From: Escallonia rubra
Lineage: Eukaryota; Streptophyta; Magnoliopsida; Escalloniales; Escalloniaceae
Length of the DNA: 64,000 bases
Reading direction: 5' to 3'
NCBI GenBank assembly: GCA_033065855.1
Contig: JAVXUO010002416.1
Location: 279,202-343,201, forward strand
Of this stretch, positions 21,298 to 34,005 are shown piece by piece. Both the position numbers and the translations under genes were made by a program. The notes under the pieces were generated by a model, which searched no databases, was not told the DNA's origin, and saw only the letters and a list, made by a program, of their open reading frames with translations. Position 1 is the first letter of the stretch. The number at the start of each line of letters is the position of its first letter.

Positions 21298-24069
21298 ATG
21301 GACGACGACAGGGCCGGCGGTGATCCGCCGACAGACTTCTCAAGGGAGGGGAGCTGGTCGCTCGGTGGCGACTACTTCTTCGGATGCGACAGGGAGAGCA
21401 GCATACTCGGCGAGTTCGGCTGGAATCTTCAGCCGGAGGCCAGCCGGGAGCTCGATCGGATCGATCCGAATTTTGCGCGGTGCAGTACTGCGTCGGTGGC
21501 GGAAAGCGCGGTAGGTGGTGCTGCTGCTGCTGCCGCTGGACAGGAGGTTCAGGCCAGACCGGTTGGGAAGCCTCTGTCCAACGACCAGTCGGCGTCTTCT
21601 AGCTCCTCCGAGGATGTGCCGGAGAAGTCCACGGCTTCCGGCGGCGGCTCCGGTGGGAAGCCACTGTCCGATTCAGCGTGAGTGTGTTTGTGTGTGTGTT
21701 TTGTGTGGAATACTGCAGGTAGTCCGCGTAGACCGTACCGAACACAACTTGCACGACAAAAAATGACAATCCGAAGCATCAGATCACTCGTCCCTTACAC
21801 CATGTCATTTCGTCCTTTCCTTTCGTTCTTAGAAGAGAATCGCGCTTCCTAATTTTGTAATTAACGCTGTTTTTCGTGGGCGAAATGAAATGTAAAGATC
21901 CCGAACTTCTCGACGAAGCCATACGATAAGCCTATTCCGTGTCCGTACGATCACTGGGAGTGAGTGTGTCAAGTGGTTCACGCAAGTGGAAGGGTGGCAT
22001 TTGCGTAAAATACCCAAAAGAAACCGGGGCGTTTTAGGACTTTTGCATATGAACGCCCCGCCATATTTACGGCGGGAATGGCGTCGTGTAGCTTTATGAA
22101 GATGCTAGCGTAGGAGTACAAACATCTTACGTAAAATGACACTTGGTATGCAGATCTTGAAGAATGGTAGTAGAGAAAAGGTGACAAAAAAATATGAAAT
22201 CCGACCTTCATCATTGCGATTTTTGCATTATGGCATTATGCTTTAGTTACCCTCTTGCAGTTGCTTGACATAATGCTTCTTTGAAAGTGTTGGGTGGCAA
22301 TGAACTAATGACAGGTTTTCTTCTTCCTTTTGTGGTCCATAGCTTGATAAACCTGGCTTTTATAGGTTATGTAACTTCATCGAAACATCCCTTTACTGCA
22401 TATATTCTATATGAACATACAACTAAGCTTTTTTAGACTAAATGCTTGATCTGGTAGCTAACTACTTAGAAGCTAAAGCTTCTAGGTTCAGCATATGCAA
22501 GTGTGTATAGTCTTCTTATGCCTTCACTTCTTTTAAGGAAATGTTTTGCTGCAAAACTTACTTTTTCTTATGTTTTCTTGTTTTGAACCATCACTCGACA
22601 TACCATCATGCACTAAACAGGTAAGATTTTACCCTCTTTTTTTTTTTTTTTTTTTTTTGGGGGGTGGGCTGGGGGTTCGGCCAAAGGTGAGGTTATATCT
22701 AGTTTTGTGTACAATTGCTTGTTGCATTCATTTGTTTCATACTTTGGGGGCTTGCCATTGTTCTTCCGTTTCCTTTTTGACTCTGAAATGTTGTAGGCTG
22801 AATGTTTTGCAGAAGCAAGGTAAAAAAGAAGGGACAAAAGAGAATCCGGCAGCCGCGTTTTGCGTTCATGACTAAGAGCGAAGTTGATCATCTTGAAGAT
22901 GGTTACAGATGGAGGAAATATGGACAGAAAGCTGTTAAAAATAGTCCATATCCTAGGTTGTACTACTCACCTTCACTTGAACACATCCACCAATTAAAAT
23001 GGAAGTTTACAGAGTACTTCTGTCCGACTTACAACAGCTTTGATCAGATTCTAAGATGATAAGATTTTTCCCCCTTTCGCCTTTACACACCTAAAACTGG
23101 TCCATATACAAGGTCGTACTTTCTTTCTCTTCCACACCATAAATAGCCAAAATGTATATCTAAAAATGTCATTTCCTGTTTCACTTATGCATATAAAGTT
23201 TCGAAACTTAGAATGATCCTTCTACGTGTTTCTTTTGTTAACATTTTGCAGCAGCCTGTCACCAAGAATGAAAGGTCCTCGCTAGATTCTTAAGTAGTAT
23301 TTTGGTAATACGATTAGTGACAACTAACCGACACTTCCATACATAGCTAAAGTGTTTTAAAAGTGCCTCTGAAGATTTAGAGAAGGTCATAGCAAAATTA
23401 CCACAATTATGATGGGAGCAAAAATCTTATGCCCCTCATTAATTACCAACCATACTATGTTCATCCAGAATATCTAAGTTGTCCTTTGGTTCACAATGGC
23501 TTTAGATAATAATGCATTGTTTATCGTCTTTGCAATGGAAGATTGTAAATGCAAGATGTAGTTCACTTCTGCAATGATTTTGATTATGCAAAATTAAGTG
23601 TGGACGTGATATTAAAGAGAAACATCTTTTTACATGTCGAGTTCAATTTCTCAGCTTGATAAGTTGTTATTACTTCTAGCTTAATCAGCTAGCTATGCTT
23701 TGCAGGAGCTACTACCGTTGTACCAACACCAAATGCATAGTGAAGAAAAGAGTTGAACGGTCGTCTGAGGACCCAACTATTGTAATAACCACATATGAGG
23801 GCCAGCATTGCCACCATACTGTTGGATTTCCCAGAGGAGGACTCATTAGTCATGAAGCTGCCTTTGCAAGCCATTTGTGTCCTTCAGCCTCGCAGTTTTA
23901 CTATCCAGGAGTCCAGCTTCCTCGAGAAAGATCTCTTAGTATCAACGAGTCACAGGTTCTATCAGGTGAAACAGGAAAATCTCAATTACTGCCACAGGCA
24001 AGCCATCAGCACCCCGCAGATGAAGGACTGCTTGGAGATATGGTTTCTCCACGTATGCGCAACGTATAA
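21298..24069 (+). CDS. WRKY57: WRKY transcription factor, group IIc, WRKY57-like (3 exons, 295 aa)
   Basis: A nuclear DNA-binding factor expected to bind W-box (TTGAC) promoters. Exons are 21298-21677, 22813-22956 and 23706-24069, with frame kept across both GT-AG introns. WRKYGQK lies at residues 160-166, followed by a C-x4-C-x23-H-x1-H zinc finger. Intron 2 splits the WRKY domain at the PR|S position typical of the conserved R-type intron. The N-terminus ([18 protein letters not shown]), the segment [19 protein letters not shown] and the C-terminus EEGLLGD-like/MRNV match my memory of Arabidopsis WRKY57, which acts in drought tolerance and jasmonate-auxin control of senescence. The frame is open further upstream, but that part is CT-rich leader sequence, so the ATG at 21298 is preferred. 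The 22.8-kb acceptor was chosen because it alone keeps the frame. Confidence 0.93.
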
Positions 24070-27000
24070 CATGAGGTTCCACACTGACCTGCATTTGCTA
24101 GCTTTTGTTTGAGATGCTTCAATCCTGGCTCATAATCTTGCTCTTCAAAATATTGTTGGAATACTATATTGTCCATAAAGCTAACAGTACTTAGTCCACT
24201 AAACCCAAGTAAGAACATTGGATGATGTTCTTGATTATTAACTAAGCATTCAAAAAACTAGCAGGATGTGGGTGAAGATGACTAAGCCATATGTAGTTAA
24301 CTATCACTATTGCTATATGCACACCGGTAGTGATTTTGATGCAATAGTGTACTAATTCATTATGGAACTAGAAGTGCACTAATTTTCTGTTCGACTAACT
24401 ATGCTCTTAGAAGTCAATTTTTGTGAAGGCCTTGCCTCCTTAGATTGGATCACTAGCTATTCATCCTGAGGGCATTGTAGACACTGCTTTGGTTTCACAA
24501 AATGCCGGTTCTGTTAATATTTCAGTAACAATAACAATTACCAGCATATGAAAGCTACTTTTGGAAGCATGAATCCACTTTGGAATCGGAATCACGTACG
24601 TGTAATACAGTTCTAATGTTGGAGACTCCATGCTCTCCAAAAAGAAAGTATATATATGCGCGCTCCATTTAGGAGCACGAAAATCCGCACATAGGAACTG
24701 AAATAATTGCATCAATGTTAGTCCAAACCCTAAAGCGTGTTTCTGTTCTCTTTTTAATTAAGGTCACAATTTTGCACATGGAAGCACAAATATCATAATG
24801 TAGAAGTTGTGAGAGCGACCCCCAGTGAACTTAGCTGTTTGGGTAAAATATAGATATGGTAGGCCACTCTCTTGGTTGTGATGTTTACTATATACATGTG
24901 TTTTTGTGGTCATGCATAATGATGAACATCTTCTAGTCCTCATTGGCTGTAGCCAATCCACTGCCATGATTTTGCGCTAAGGGGTACCATATCTTCTTGC
25001 TTACTGTATTATGCTTCGTCCTTAAGCATTGAATAGTTTGTACAAGAGTTTGGTTTCAAGTAACTCAACTTAGTTGTCTGAGCCTAGACTAGTTGCACTA
25101 TACAGTACATTAATCATTTTCATCTACCCTCACCCTTTCGAGTCATGTCAAAGTTAGCAGATCTTAGCTGAAGGTACCCGGTCTAATTGAACAAAGACGA
25201 CTGTGTGTAGGAGGAGCTACTGTTAAGCCTCAGGGTTTCTCCTCTTGACCTCCTTCAGATTGCAGATGGTGCATGCATGATCTAGTCAGATGCATGAAAA
25301 GAGCTTAAATTTCGTGCAAAAGCCTAGGGCTAAAGTTTATTACTTAGTTCACTCAGAAGTCACTTTTCTGCAGTTGCTTCCTTCCACTCCTTTAGGTTAC
25401 TTCGTGCATCAGATATCGAGTCTTGTTGCATATCTATGTGGTAACGATGTTTTTCCTTTCTATAGCACGTTTGCACCTCAACTAAAATGGTATATTTGGA
25501 TGTCCTTTAACTATTTATTTGCTTTGAAGTTGAGCATGGGTCAAGTACGTATACTTGGAAACTTTTTGATTAACTAGAGAAACAGGTGACTTAAATGACA
25601 CCCCCCCCACCCCCAACCACCCTCAACACACACACACACACAGAGCCCACATAGCTCCGACTGCTATACTGACCAAAGTAACTTGCGAAAGCACCAGGGT
25701 TTTGGAACCTTTTGGCATACACAATATGAGATCATCTGCAAGACTGCGACCTAGTAGGCTATAAACTCAAACCTTCATCCTCAGTTGTTACTAAAGGGGA
25801 CGAAGATTGTAGGCATTGGGTTTTGCTAAAGAAAGGCATGTCAATGTTACAGGTCTTCTGAGAGTACTTTACTGGATATCGTATCTCACGCAAATCATGC
25901 CAGCCTGATAAAATAAAGCATATATCGGTGTAGGTCCGACACAATCCGGCCCAAGGATTGCAATTTTGATGCAATACTCTCTGTATGCTTAGCACATGTG
26001 TCACTAAACCTCGTAATAGTGCTCATGCAGGCCCCGAAGAAGAATGTCATGAAGCGAACTATTCCAAGCCAAGTAGCATCTTTCATCATCCTGACCTTTA
26101 AGCCAAGTGGTAAAGTCATCGTCGACTCTTAGGACTTTGCCAAACTCTTTTTCCTTTTAGTAGCAAGTGGCGAAGTGGCTGACTCTGTCCATCTAACGTG
26201 CTACTGTATCAGGCGTTTATAACATGGCTGCCATTCTTTATTAAATATTATGGAGTAACTGAGATCTCTCATGGGGTTTACTATGTTTGGTCTATGACCA
26301 TCTTCTGTTTCAGACCTACTAGGTTGACAACTTTGCCCCAAAGGTCATCCTGCTCTATCTGTAAAAAATTTATCTGTTTTTCCCGGTGCATCCTTTTTCT
26401 TAATCCGTATTGTAAATGGAATGTTGCATAGAATATCTATGTGGTTTGGTCGAGTTGCAAAAGAACTCCTGAGGTTAGAAAAGTTGTAAAGGAACACCTA
26501 AGGTACCAATTATGTTGCAATTGTTAGATATATAGTGATTTGAAAGAAAATTAATGCTATAATTAATACAACTATTATAATTAAATCGTAATGAGTAAAT
26601 CAATTGTTAACTGCTAATCAAAATATAGTCTTAGTCTTATATCTGAATCATTAATGTCAACTATCACCACTATTTATCATACTTGTTTCTTTTGTCACAT
26701 CAAGTTGCCGCTAAAGAGATTTTTGACTGTTTCATATTATATCATGTTGTCCATAGTACACTGACATTGTAATCAGTTTCAAACATATTCCATAAATAAG
26801 TAATTCTCACGAAAACACTACAACTTTAACATTGCAGTAATAAAAGTGAAGAAAGTATTGTAGAGATAATTAATGCTAAGTGTGTATATTGGAGTTGTCA
26901 AATTTCTTATAATACATTCAAAAAGAAGTTATGATAAATAAATACATATAAAATTTTATAAAACAAAGGAGTTAGGAGCTTAAATGTTGCATCTTTAAAA

Positions 27001-27651
27001 TCAAGAATCAAATGAACTCAAAAAATCTAGCAAGACACATATAAAAACTTAATTGCTTAGGCAACAAATCTAGTAGTTGTAGCTTTCAAGGATTTTTGAA
27101 AAGTTTTCTATTGTTCAATTTTAGATCGAGTTTCATTTCTTTTTACAAGCATCAACACTAAAGTTCAAAATATCACCATTTAGAACTTTCAGTATCATTC
27201 ATGTATTTACCATTTCTTATAGCGATGATTATTGGGGGTCAAAATAGCCTCTGCATTTTATTTTCTTTTAGTAATTATCTAGTCTATTATAGTTTTTATG
27301 TATCATTTATTTGAAGATTAACATACATAGAAGTCCTTTTCCAATTTTTTCTTGCTTAAGTTCCAAATTTTGAGTACAGTTTGTCTAAAACTATAGTTAA
27401 TCTTAATGTTACTTTCTTTTTTCTACTTTTTCAAATAAAAAGTCTAGAGCGTACATTGAAACTCTCTTTTATTTTTACCTAACCTGATCTTGTTCATATT
27501 TGTAGTACAATAAGGCTATTAAGTTAGTTGTGCGTGTAATTTAACATATATTTGTCATATTACTTTTAACAATGATTTATATGATAATACCACACCTATT
27601 CATTTATAAAATCAATATGTGTGTGTTTGTGTGTGTGTGTGTGTCGTTTTG
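24070..27651. other. Intergenic spacer after WRKY57
   Basis: No gene is supported. It should start with the WRKY57 3' UTR. Open frames (for example 26198-26431) are short and lack recognisable domains. A C-run followed by a CA microsatellite lies near 25600-25642, and a GT microsatellite near 27620-27643. From about 26.5 kb the sequence is strongly AT-rich. Confidence 0.5.
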
Positions 27652-28745
27652 AAATGTATAGGGTCAAATACACGTAGGTACCCTGGAACTACCACAAAGT
27701 CTCAATTTAGGGTCCCAAAGTTTAATTTTTACACATAAGGGCCTGTAACTCCAAATTTGCAACAAGTAAGGGCATCCGTCCACTTTCTTAACGATCCAAG
27801 CTTTTCCGTCAGGGGCATTTTTGGGTTTCTATATTTGGGTTTCATCGTAAGACAGAGAGACTGTGAGAGAGTGTGAGTTTGTTTCAAGTGGGTCTTTAAT
27901 ACACATGAGTTGGATTGGCCAAAGGAGATCGCAAAAAAATGGAGGCCAAAGCAGATCACGAAAAATGGACGGAATTGGCGTAGGATTCGAACCGGTGGTG
28001 AGCAGTGGGTGGTCTTTGCCGGAGGGTGTTGAGTAGTTGGGTGGTGGTTGCCGGAGGGTCTCGCCGGCGGTGGAACAATAAAGAACCAGATTGCAGGTAA
28101 GGTTTTGATGGTCGTGGTCGTGGGTTTGCAGGTAAGGTTTTGGGTGGTCGTGGGTTTGCCGGTAAGGATCTGTGGTGATTGGTGGTCGTGGTGTTGCCGG
28201 GATCTGGATTGATTATTCGCCGGCGGTGGCTGTTGGTGGGTTGGCATGATTGGTGGTGGCCGGCGGCCGGAAGTGTGCTGCTGTGGTTGTGGCCGGCGGT
28301 TGGTCGTGGTAATGGGGTGGCAGGGCCACTACCGGCGGGGTCCCCAGACAGTTTTGGTCGACGGTGGATCGTGGTGATGGGGGAGAGGTATTGGTCGTGG
28401 GTGGATCGTGGTGATGGGGGATAGGTGTTGGTCGCCGAACGGCGTTGGTCCGTGGTGGATCGTGGTGATGGGGGAGCGATGGCAGGGACAGTTGCCGGCA
28501 TGGTAGCCGTATGGTGTTGCCGGTGGTGTTGGTCGTGAGTGGGCGGCTTTTGAAACACCCAAATATAGAAACCCAAAAATGCCCCTGACGGAAAAGCTTG
28601 GATCGTTAAGAAAGTGGACGGATGCCCTTACTTGTTGCAAATTTGGAGTTACAGGCCCTTATGTGTAAAAATTAAACTTTGGGACCCTAAATTGAGACTT
28701 TGTGGTAGTTTCATGGTACTTACGTGTATTTGACCCAAATATATA
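27652..28745. mobile_element. Non-autonomous Mutator-like element (MULE) with 182-bp inverted repeats
   Basis: The element runs 27661-28736. Its left end (27661-27842) is the near-perfect reverse complement of its right end (28555-28736), beginning GGGTCAAATACACGTA on both sides, with about three or four mismatches over 182 bp. The flanks AAATGTATA (27652-27660) and AAATATATA (28737-28745) form a 9-bp target-site duplication with one mismatch, the size typical of Mutator elements. The interior (about 27.97-28.55 kb) is a G-rich run of GGTGGTCGTGG-like units and carries no transposase, so it is non-autonomous. Open frames inside it are low complexity. Confidence 0.88.
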
Positions 28746-29369
28746 CTACCAAATAAATGTGTGAAGTTGATATGAGATAATGGTAATGAACAAAATAATT
28801 ATAATAATGTTTAAAAACCTAAAATTTTCACCTTCAAGTTCATCAAGAATAATTTCTAACCCAGATCATTAATCGGATAATAAGGCTTGTATCATCAAAA
28901 TAAAAAGGGGAAAAAATTACATATTGCACAAGGTTTTTAGAGTTAAGAAAACCATAATAACCCAATATTTTACCAAACACAAAATAACACTTATATTCAT
29001 CATAAAAGTTATAAAAAGAAGGCGTAGTCAAACTTGTAGATATTCTCACTTGTATCTATACCGGTAAGTTTAAATTTGCAGTCATATGCAAAAGTTAATA
29101 GATGCAATAGTCGATCCACCTTAAAAAAAATATTGTATATATATAAATAGCATAATAACACCTAAACTTAGGAGCAGTTCTCTAATAAGCAGTGAAAATT
29201 AATGTGTTCATTTTATTGATTTTGATGTGGGTGTCAAGGTAAGGTTTTGATAGGTTTTATTCAAAACTTGAACTGAGACTTCGAATCATATATATACGAT
29301 TGGGCTAAGTCTAGTCCCGCTTCGGTTAAATTTAATTCTTTTGTCACTAAAAGATATTTTAGTAAATTT
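28746..29369. other. AT-rich spacer right of the MULE
   Basis: No gene, RNA or element with ends is visible. It is AT-rich and stop-dense in every frame. Confidence 0.4.
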
Positions 29370-30955
29370 ATAACCTCTTCAGCTACTAAATGCTAAAATT
29401 TACCCAAAATGTGTAATTTCGTCTCATTTTTTTAAAATAAAAATTAAAAATTAAAAATTAAAAAGGGTGTTTTTAAGAAAAAAATTGTTTAGCATTTAAC
29501 CTCTTGGAATCCTTTTTATATGGTTTTAGTTATATTCATTCAATCTTTGTCAGTAAAAGATTCATTAGTGAGCTTTTAACCTCTTTTAACAGTAGATTAT
29601 TAAAATTTAGCCAAAATATTGTAATTGCCTCATCTTTTTAAAATTCAAAAATACCCTAAATCTTTATAAATTTAAAATGGGTAATTTTAACAAAAGATTA
29701 TTTACCAGTTTTCTTTATATTCATAGTCATTTGTCACTAAAAGACACATTAGCAAACTTAAAGAGCATTTCAAGAAAAAAAAATTAGTCATTTAATCCCT
29801 CACGTATTAAACTTGAGAGTTTTCAAACTAAAAAAAAATGTTAATCATTTGAACTCATATAGACTTGATATCCTAAAAGAAGTCAAAAACACTCTATAAC
29901 ACTATAATTCAAAATGAGTATTTAATGAAAAAAAATAATAAGTTTAAGTGAAAAACACCTTTAATCAGCACTAATCTTTTATGAATATTTCAATTTAGAA
30001 AAAGCATCTTAAGAAAAAAAAAATTTAGCCATTTAACCCTAGTCAATATTACATATGTATTTAGAAAATCTTAAAAACCTCCAATTTTACGATAACTTCT
30101 TTACACCAATATGTACATATTCAACATCTAGAATTAAACTTCAAGTGTATGATAGTTTCCAGGTACTAATATGCTTTTGAAATCTACATATATAAAAAAT
30201 AATTCAAATCTGTAGAATACGTATCAATATACATTATGATATGTAAATTTTTTTAAAAGATTGATTTTTTTTATAAAATATTCAATTTAGTATAAATATA
30301 TTACATTTATCCTAAAAGACTATAGAAACTTTTATTCTCTACAAGTTATTATTATTAATAATAATAATAAAATTGATGGAAAGATGTAATAGCTCTAAGA
30401 TAGTTTAGTTTTAATGTGGATGGAGGTGGTAGGTTTTGATAGGATTTTTTTCAGTAATCATAGAGCATGCAAGAGTTTAAGGGTGATTTTACAGATTTTA
30501 ATACGTTTGTTTTCTTTTTCTTTTCATAATAGTTAAAATGACCCTTAGCTTTAACAAAAATATATATTCCAATAAGGGTATTTTAAGAAAAAAGACTTGA
30601 CTTTCTAAAGAAATTAAAGACACCCTTATTTTTTAATAGCACACTTTTTTAAAAAGGCTTAATGAAAAAAAGAAGAAGTTTTTAGTCTTAAGTCAAAAGT
30701 CAAAACAACCCTTAACTCTAACAAAAATATATATTTTTAATAAGGGTATTTTAAGAAAGAAGCTTGATATCCTATGAGAAGTCAAAAACACCCTCATTTT
30801 TAATAGCTCTCTAATTCAAAAAGGGTATTTAATGAAAAATGAATGTTTTAAGTCAAAAACACCCCTAATCACCCGTAATCTTGTAAAAAGACTTCAACTT
30901 AAAAAGGGTATCTTAAGGAAAGAAAAGATTAGTCATTTAAGTCCGTACGTGTTTT
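29370..30955. repeat. Degenerate AT-rich repeat array
   Basis: The phrases AAAAAGGGTATTTTAAGAAA, TTAGTCATTTAA and AAGTCAAAAACACCCT recur in the same order many times across 1.6 kb, in diverged form (for example near 29461, 29930, 30560, 30740, 30820 and 30900). Spacing is irregular, roughly 80-180 bp. No frame stays open. It looks like an old, decayed tandem or nested repeat and not a gene. Confidence 0.6.
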
Positions 30956-31867
30956 TATATATGTATAGATATAGATTAATATAATGAAACGATTAAAATG
31001 TCCTCTTTAACTTTTTCTCTCCCAAAGTCCTAATTTCCTTCTCCACTCCAACCAAACAAAGCCCAAGTCATCACCATCACCAACCCCATCCACTTCCACC
31101 ACCCCTATCTGTCACTCGGCCCAGCCCCGAGCGTCACAGCCATCAGCCCCACCCAATCCCTTTGCTACCATCACCACCCACGCTTGCTGTCACGACCAAC
31201 CCCAGCCCCTCACTCTCGTCACCACCATAGTCCCTCTGCCTCATCCCTCACCACCACCACTTATGACCACTAATCAAACAAACCCTAGATCTTTGTACCA
31301 ACATTGCATATATCCTATATTTATGTACAAACCCTAGCCCTAGATCTATGTTGATGTTCATCTAGGGTTTTGTTGTGGGTATGAGTCCAAGCAACATGAA
31401 ACCACCCTTCTGCTTAACACTTCCGTTTTACGGAAACAACAAAAGTGAGGGGTATTTTGGACCATTTTTTCAATGTGTTGCAGATGCCATCAGATGCAAC
31501 ACTTTTACTATCGCAGGTGTCCCTTAGCAACTTTTCTAATCCTAGGAAGCTTTCTACAACTTGGCCAAACCACAACAGTATTCTATGCAATTTCCCCTTT
31601 GTAAACAATGTTGTACATTCACAACTAATCTCTTCCACCCCCCCCCCCCCCGGTTCTCTTTTGGCCTAACAAAAATCAAGATTCTTGAGAACAAAAGTCA
31701 ATTCAACCGCCTACTCCAGTTTGGATATCTCTTTTCCCATAAAAAAGAAGCTGAAAGAAAGGATGTGAATGTAGTGATGATTGCTTGCTTAAGTTGGGAT
31801 AACATTTTGCAACAATATGGTGATGATCACAGTTATATATTGTTTGCACCAAATGAAAATGTAATGA
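30956..31867. other. Spacer with C-rich low-complexity stretch
   Basis: 31060-31270 is a CCA/CACC-rich low-complexity stretch. 31270-31375 has several ACCCTAG / CTAGGGTTT motifs. A C-run lies at 31637-31650. A frame from 31561 is open up to the SINE at 31868 but has no recognisable domain. I do not call a gene. Confidence 0.4.
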
Positions 31868-32173
31868 CTACGCGTAACAAGGCTTTTTTTTTTTTGGTTA
31901 ATAAAAGGCTGGACCGTAAGGCTCTAATCCAACCGGCAGGGAGTATTGCGCCTCGGGGACCTACAAGGCCGCCACATACATCTGAGCCCCCGATTCCCGC
32001 ATCTATGTCGGGGCCGAAGCGCACAAGGACCCGTGTGTGGAGCACAAGCAGGGCGAGGACGTAAGTTTGCCACCAACAAGTGCGGCGGGCAGGATTCGAA
32101 CTCAGGTGGGAAACCTGGATTGGAATCCTGGGGACCGCTGAACCAACCCTTGTTGGCTACGCGTAACAAGGCT
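31868..32173 (-). mobile_element. tRNA-derived SINE with 17-bp target-site duplication
   Basis: CTACGCGTAACAAGGCT is perfect at 31868-31884 and 32157-32173. The body between them (about 272 bp) reads on the minus strand as a 5' tRNA-like head with A-box TTGGTTCAGCGG and B-box GAGTTCGAATCC, and ends in an A-run (poly-T on the plus strand right after the left repeat). It differs in length and sequence from the SINE at 19.7 kb, so two SINE families are present. Confidence 0.88.
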
Positions 32174-32592
32174 GAAGGCATTAACATGTTACATCAGACT
32201 TAGGGTCGGCCCATAAGGGCAAGTCCTCATGAAAGGTTGATGATGCCTATCAAACTATCAAATCAATGGTAGCAATAGATAAATGACACATAATCAGCTC
32301 TTAGCAGAAGGAGGACATGTGTCTCACTCGCATGACAAGAAGTTTTAACTGTGCAAAGTGTGATAATGGGAAGAGTTATAAAAAACGTGGCAGAGGCCGG
32401 ACGAAAAACTAAAACAAGATGGTAAACTAAGGGCCTATCCAGTACCAACACATGGCAAAGTTTGATCAAACCAAGAAAGTTCAATGTGAGCAAAATGGTA
32501 AAAGCTTGGACATATTTCAACTTCAGATTGAATCGATCTGGAGGCTAAATGATTGCAAGCACAACTATAAAAACCACAATATTGTCTCAATT

Positions 32593-33100
32593 AATCCTGT
32601 AATATCCCACATCGGTTGTGGGAGAGTTTGCGATTGGCCTTATAAGACCTTGCCTATGAACTCATAAGTACCTACTTGGCTAGCCCTTTTGAGGGAGGCA
32701 ATGCCCTGTGGTGGGGCCGTGGACCGGGTCGATAAGATGGTATCAGAGCCGACTCTCGAAAGCTCGGGCTGGGCTGTCCAGTCGGGTTGCCAATGGTTGG
32801 GGGAAACGAAGGCAAGCCCCGGTATATCCCACATCAAGAGGATGGTTGGGGCAACGAAGGGTGAGCCGGGTATATCCCACATTGGCTAGAGAGGAAGATT
32901 CTGGGCTATGTGTGATCGAGCCTTAGCGAGGACGCGAAGGAATAAGGTGGGGAGATTGTAATATCCCACATCGGTTGTGGGAGAGTTTGCGATTGGCCTT
33001 ATAAGACCCTGCCTATGAACTCATAAGTACCTACTTGGCTAGCCCTTTTGAGGGAGGCAATGCCCTGTGGTGGGGCCGTGGACCGGGTCGTTACAAATCC
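32593..33100 (+). mobile_element. Complete TRIM retroelement (LTRs 139 bp)
   Basis: Two direct repeats of 139 bp, 32598-32736 and 32957-33095, both start TGTAATATCCCACATCGG and differ at only a few bases, mainly at the 3' end. Right after the left one is TGGTATCAGAGCC (32738-32750), the classic primer-binding site complementary to the 3' end of initiator tRNA-Met. A purine tract AAGGTGGGGAGA lies just before the right one. The element is flanked by AATCC on both sides (32593-32597 and 33096-33100), a perfect 5-bp duplication. At 498 bp with no coding capacity, it is a terminal-repeat retrotransposon in miniature. Confidence 0.93.
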
Positions 33101-34005
33101 TCTCCGATATCGAACACAAACTAACTCCTACTTTACATTAACACACATTCGTTTACCTTAGGTAAACAAGTTCATCTTAGTAACGTCAAACCAACTAATT
33201 TGACTCACTCAAACAGTCACCAAAGTGTATTCGATCTATAAATTAAAGCTTTCTACTCTCAAAGTGAAATCACTTTATAAGACTTGATCATCGGAAACAC
33301 AATCAAGGTAAACTGCTATGTTCAATGTATTATATACTTGGTTTGATTAGGAATAGGTAAGAGTAGCTGTAACTTAAAATAACACTGAGAAAGTCCTAAA
33401 ATTTAGGTTACAAAAACTCTTGAAGATATCGCAAGTCCTCATAGGTCATTTGAAAGAAGTCAATAGAGACACACTAGCCAAACTTCTTGTCGTTTAAGTT
33501 ATTTGAGAATTGTGTTTACCAAGACCTGCCACTTCCGCACATATTATATCTATAAACCTTCCAAGGACGTTGTCAGAGCGTTTTACAAGTAGAAAGATAT
33601 ATGTTTCCAAAATTCATTGTACAATTGACACTCTATTTATTGTTTATTCCTTCACTGTAACAAATTCATAATGTTTTTGATGCATAGATAATATTTCAAT
33701 AAGAACATACGCAAAAGATAAAAGGAAAAGAACTTCAATATCTTTTGGAATTAGCGTTGACTAAGCTCTTTAATAAGCTTGCTTACATCTTAAATTTTCT
33801 TTGTAACTTTCTCTGATGGTTGAATATTAAGATATTGAATGAATGGTTAACTGTACAAGTCTACAAGATGATGTAGTATTATTGGGCTTAACTGTTCTTT
33901 CAACCTAACAAAATAGACCAAGGTTAGATGTGACATCGTAACTGTGGGGATAAGTGCTTTTTCCGGAGAAGGAAGCCTCTAGTTTCCCAAAAAAATAACT
34001 TCAAA
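33101..34005. other. Intergenic spacer
   Basis: AT-rich, no open frame of note, no recognisable element. Confidence 0.4.

Noticed and set aside
27729..28576. Long minus-strand Pro/His/Thr-rich frames within the MULE.
   Set aside because: Composition comes from GTGGTCG-like repeats inside the element; no start context, domain or homologue known to me.
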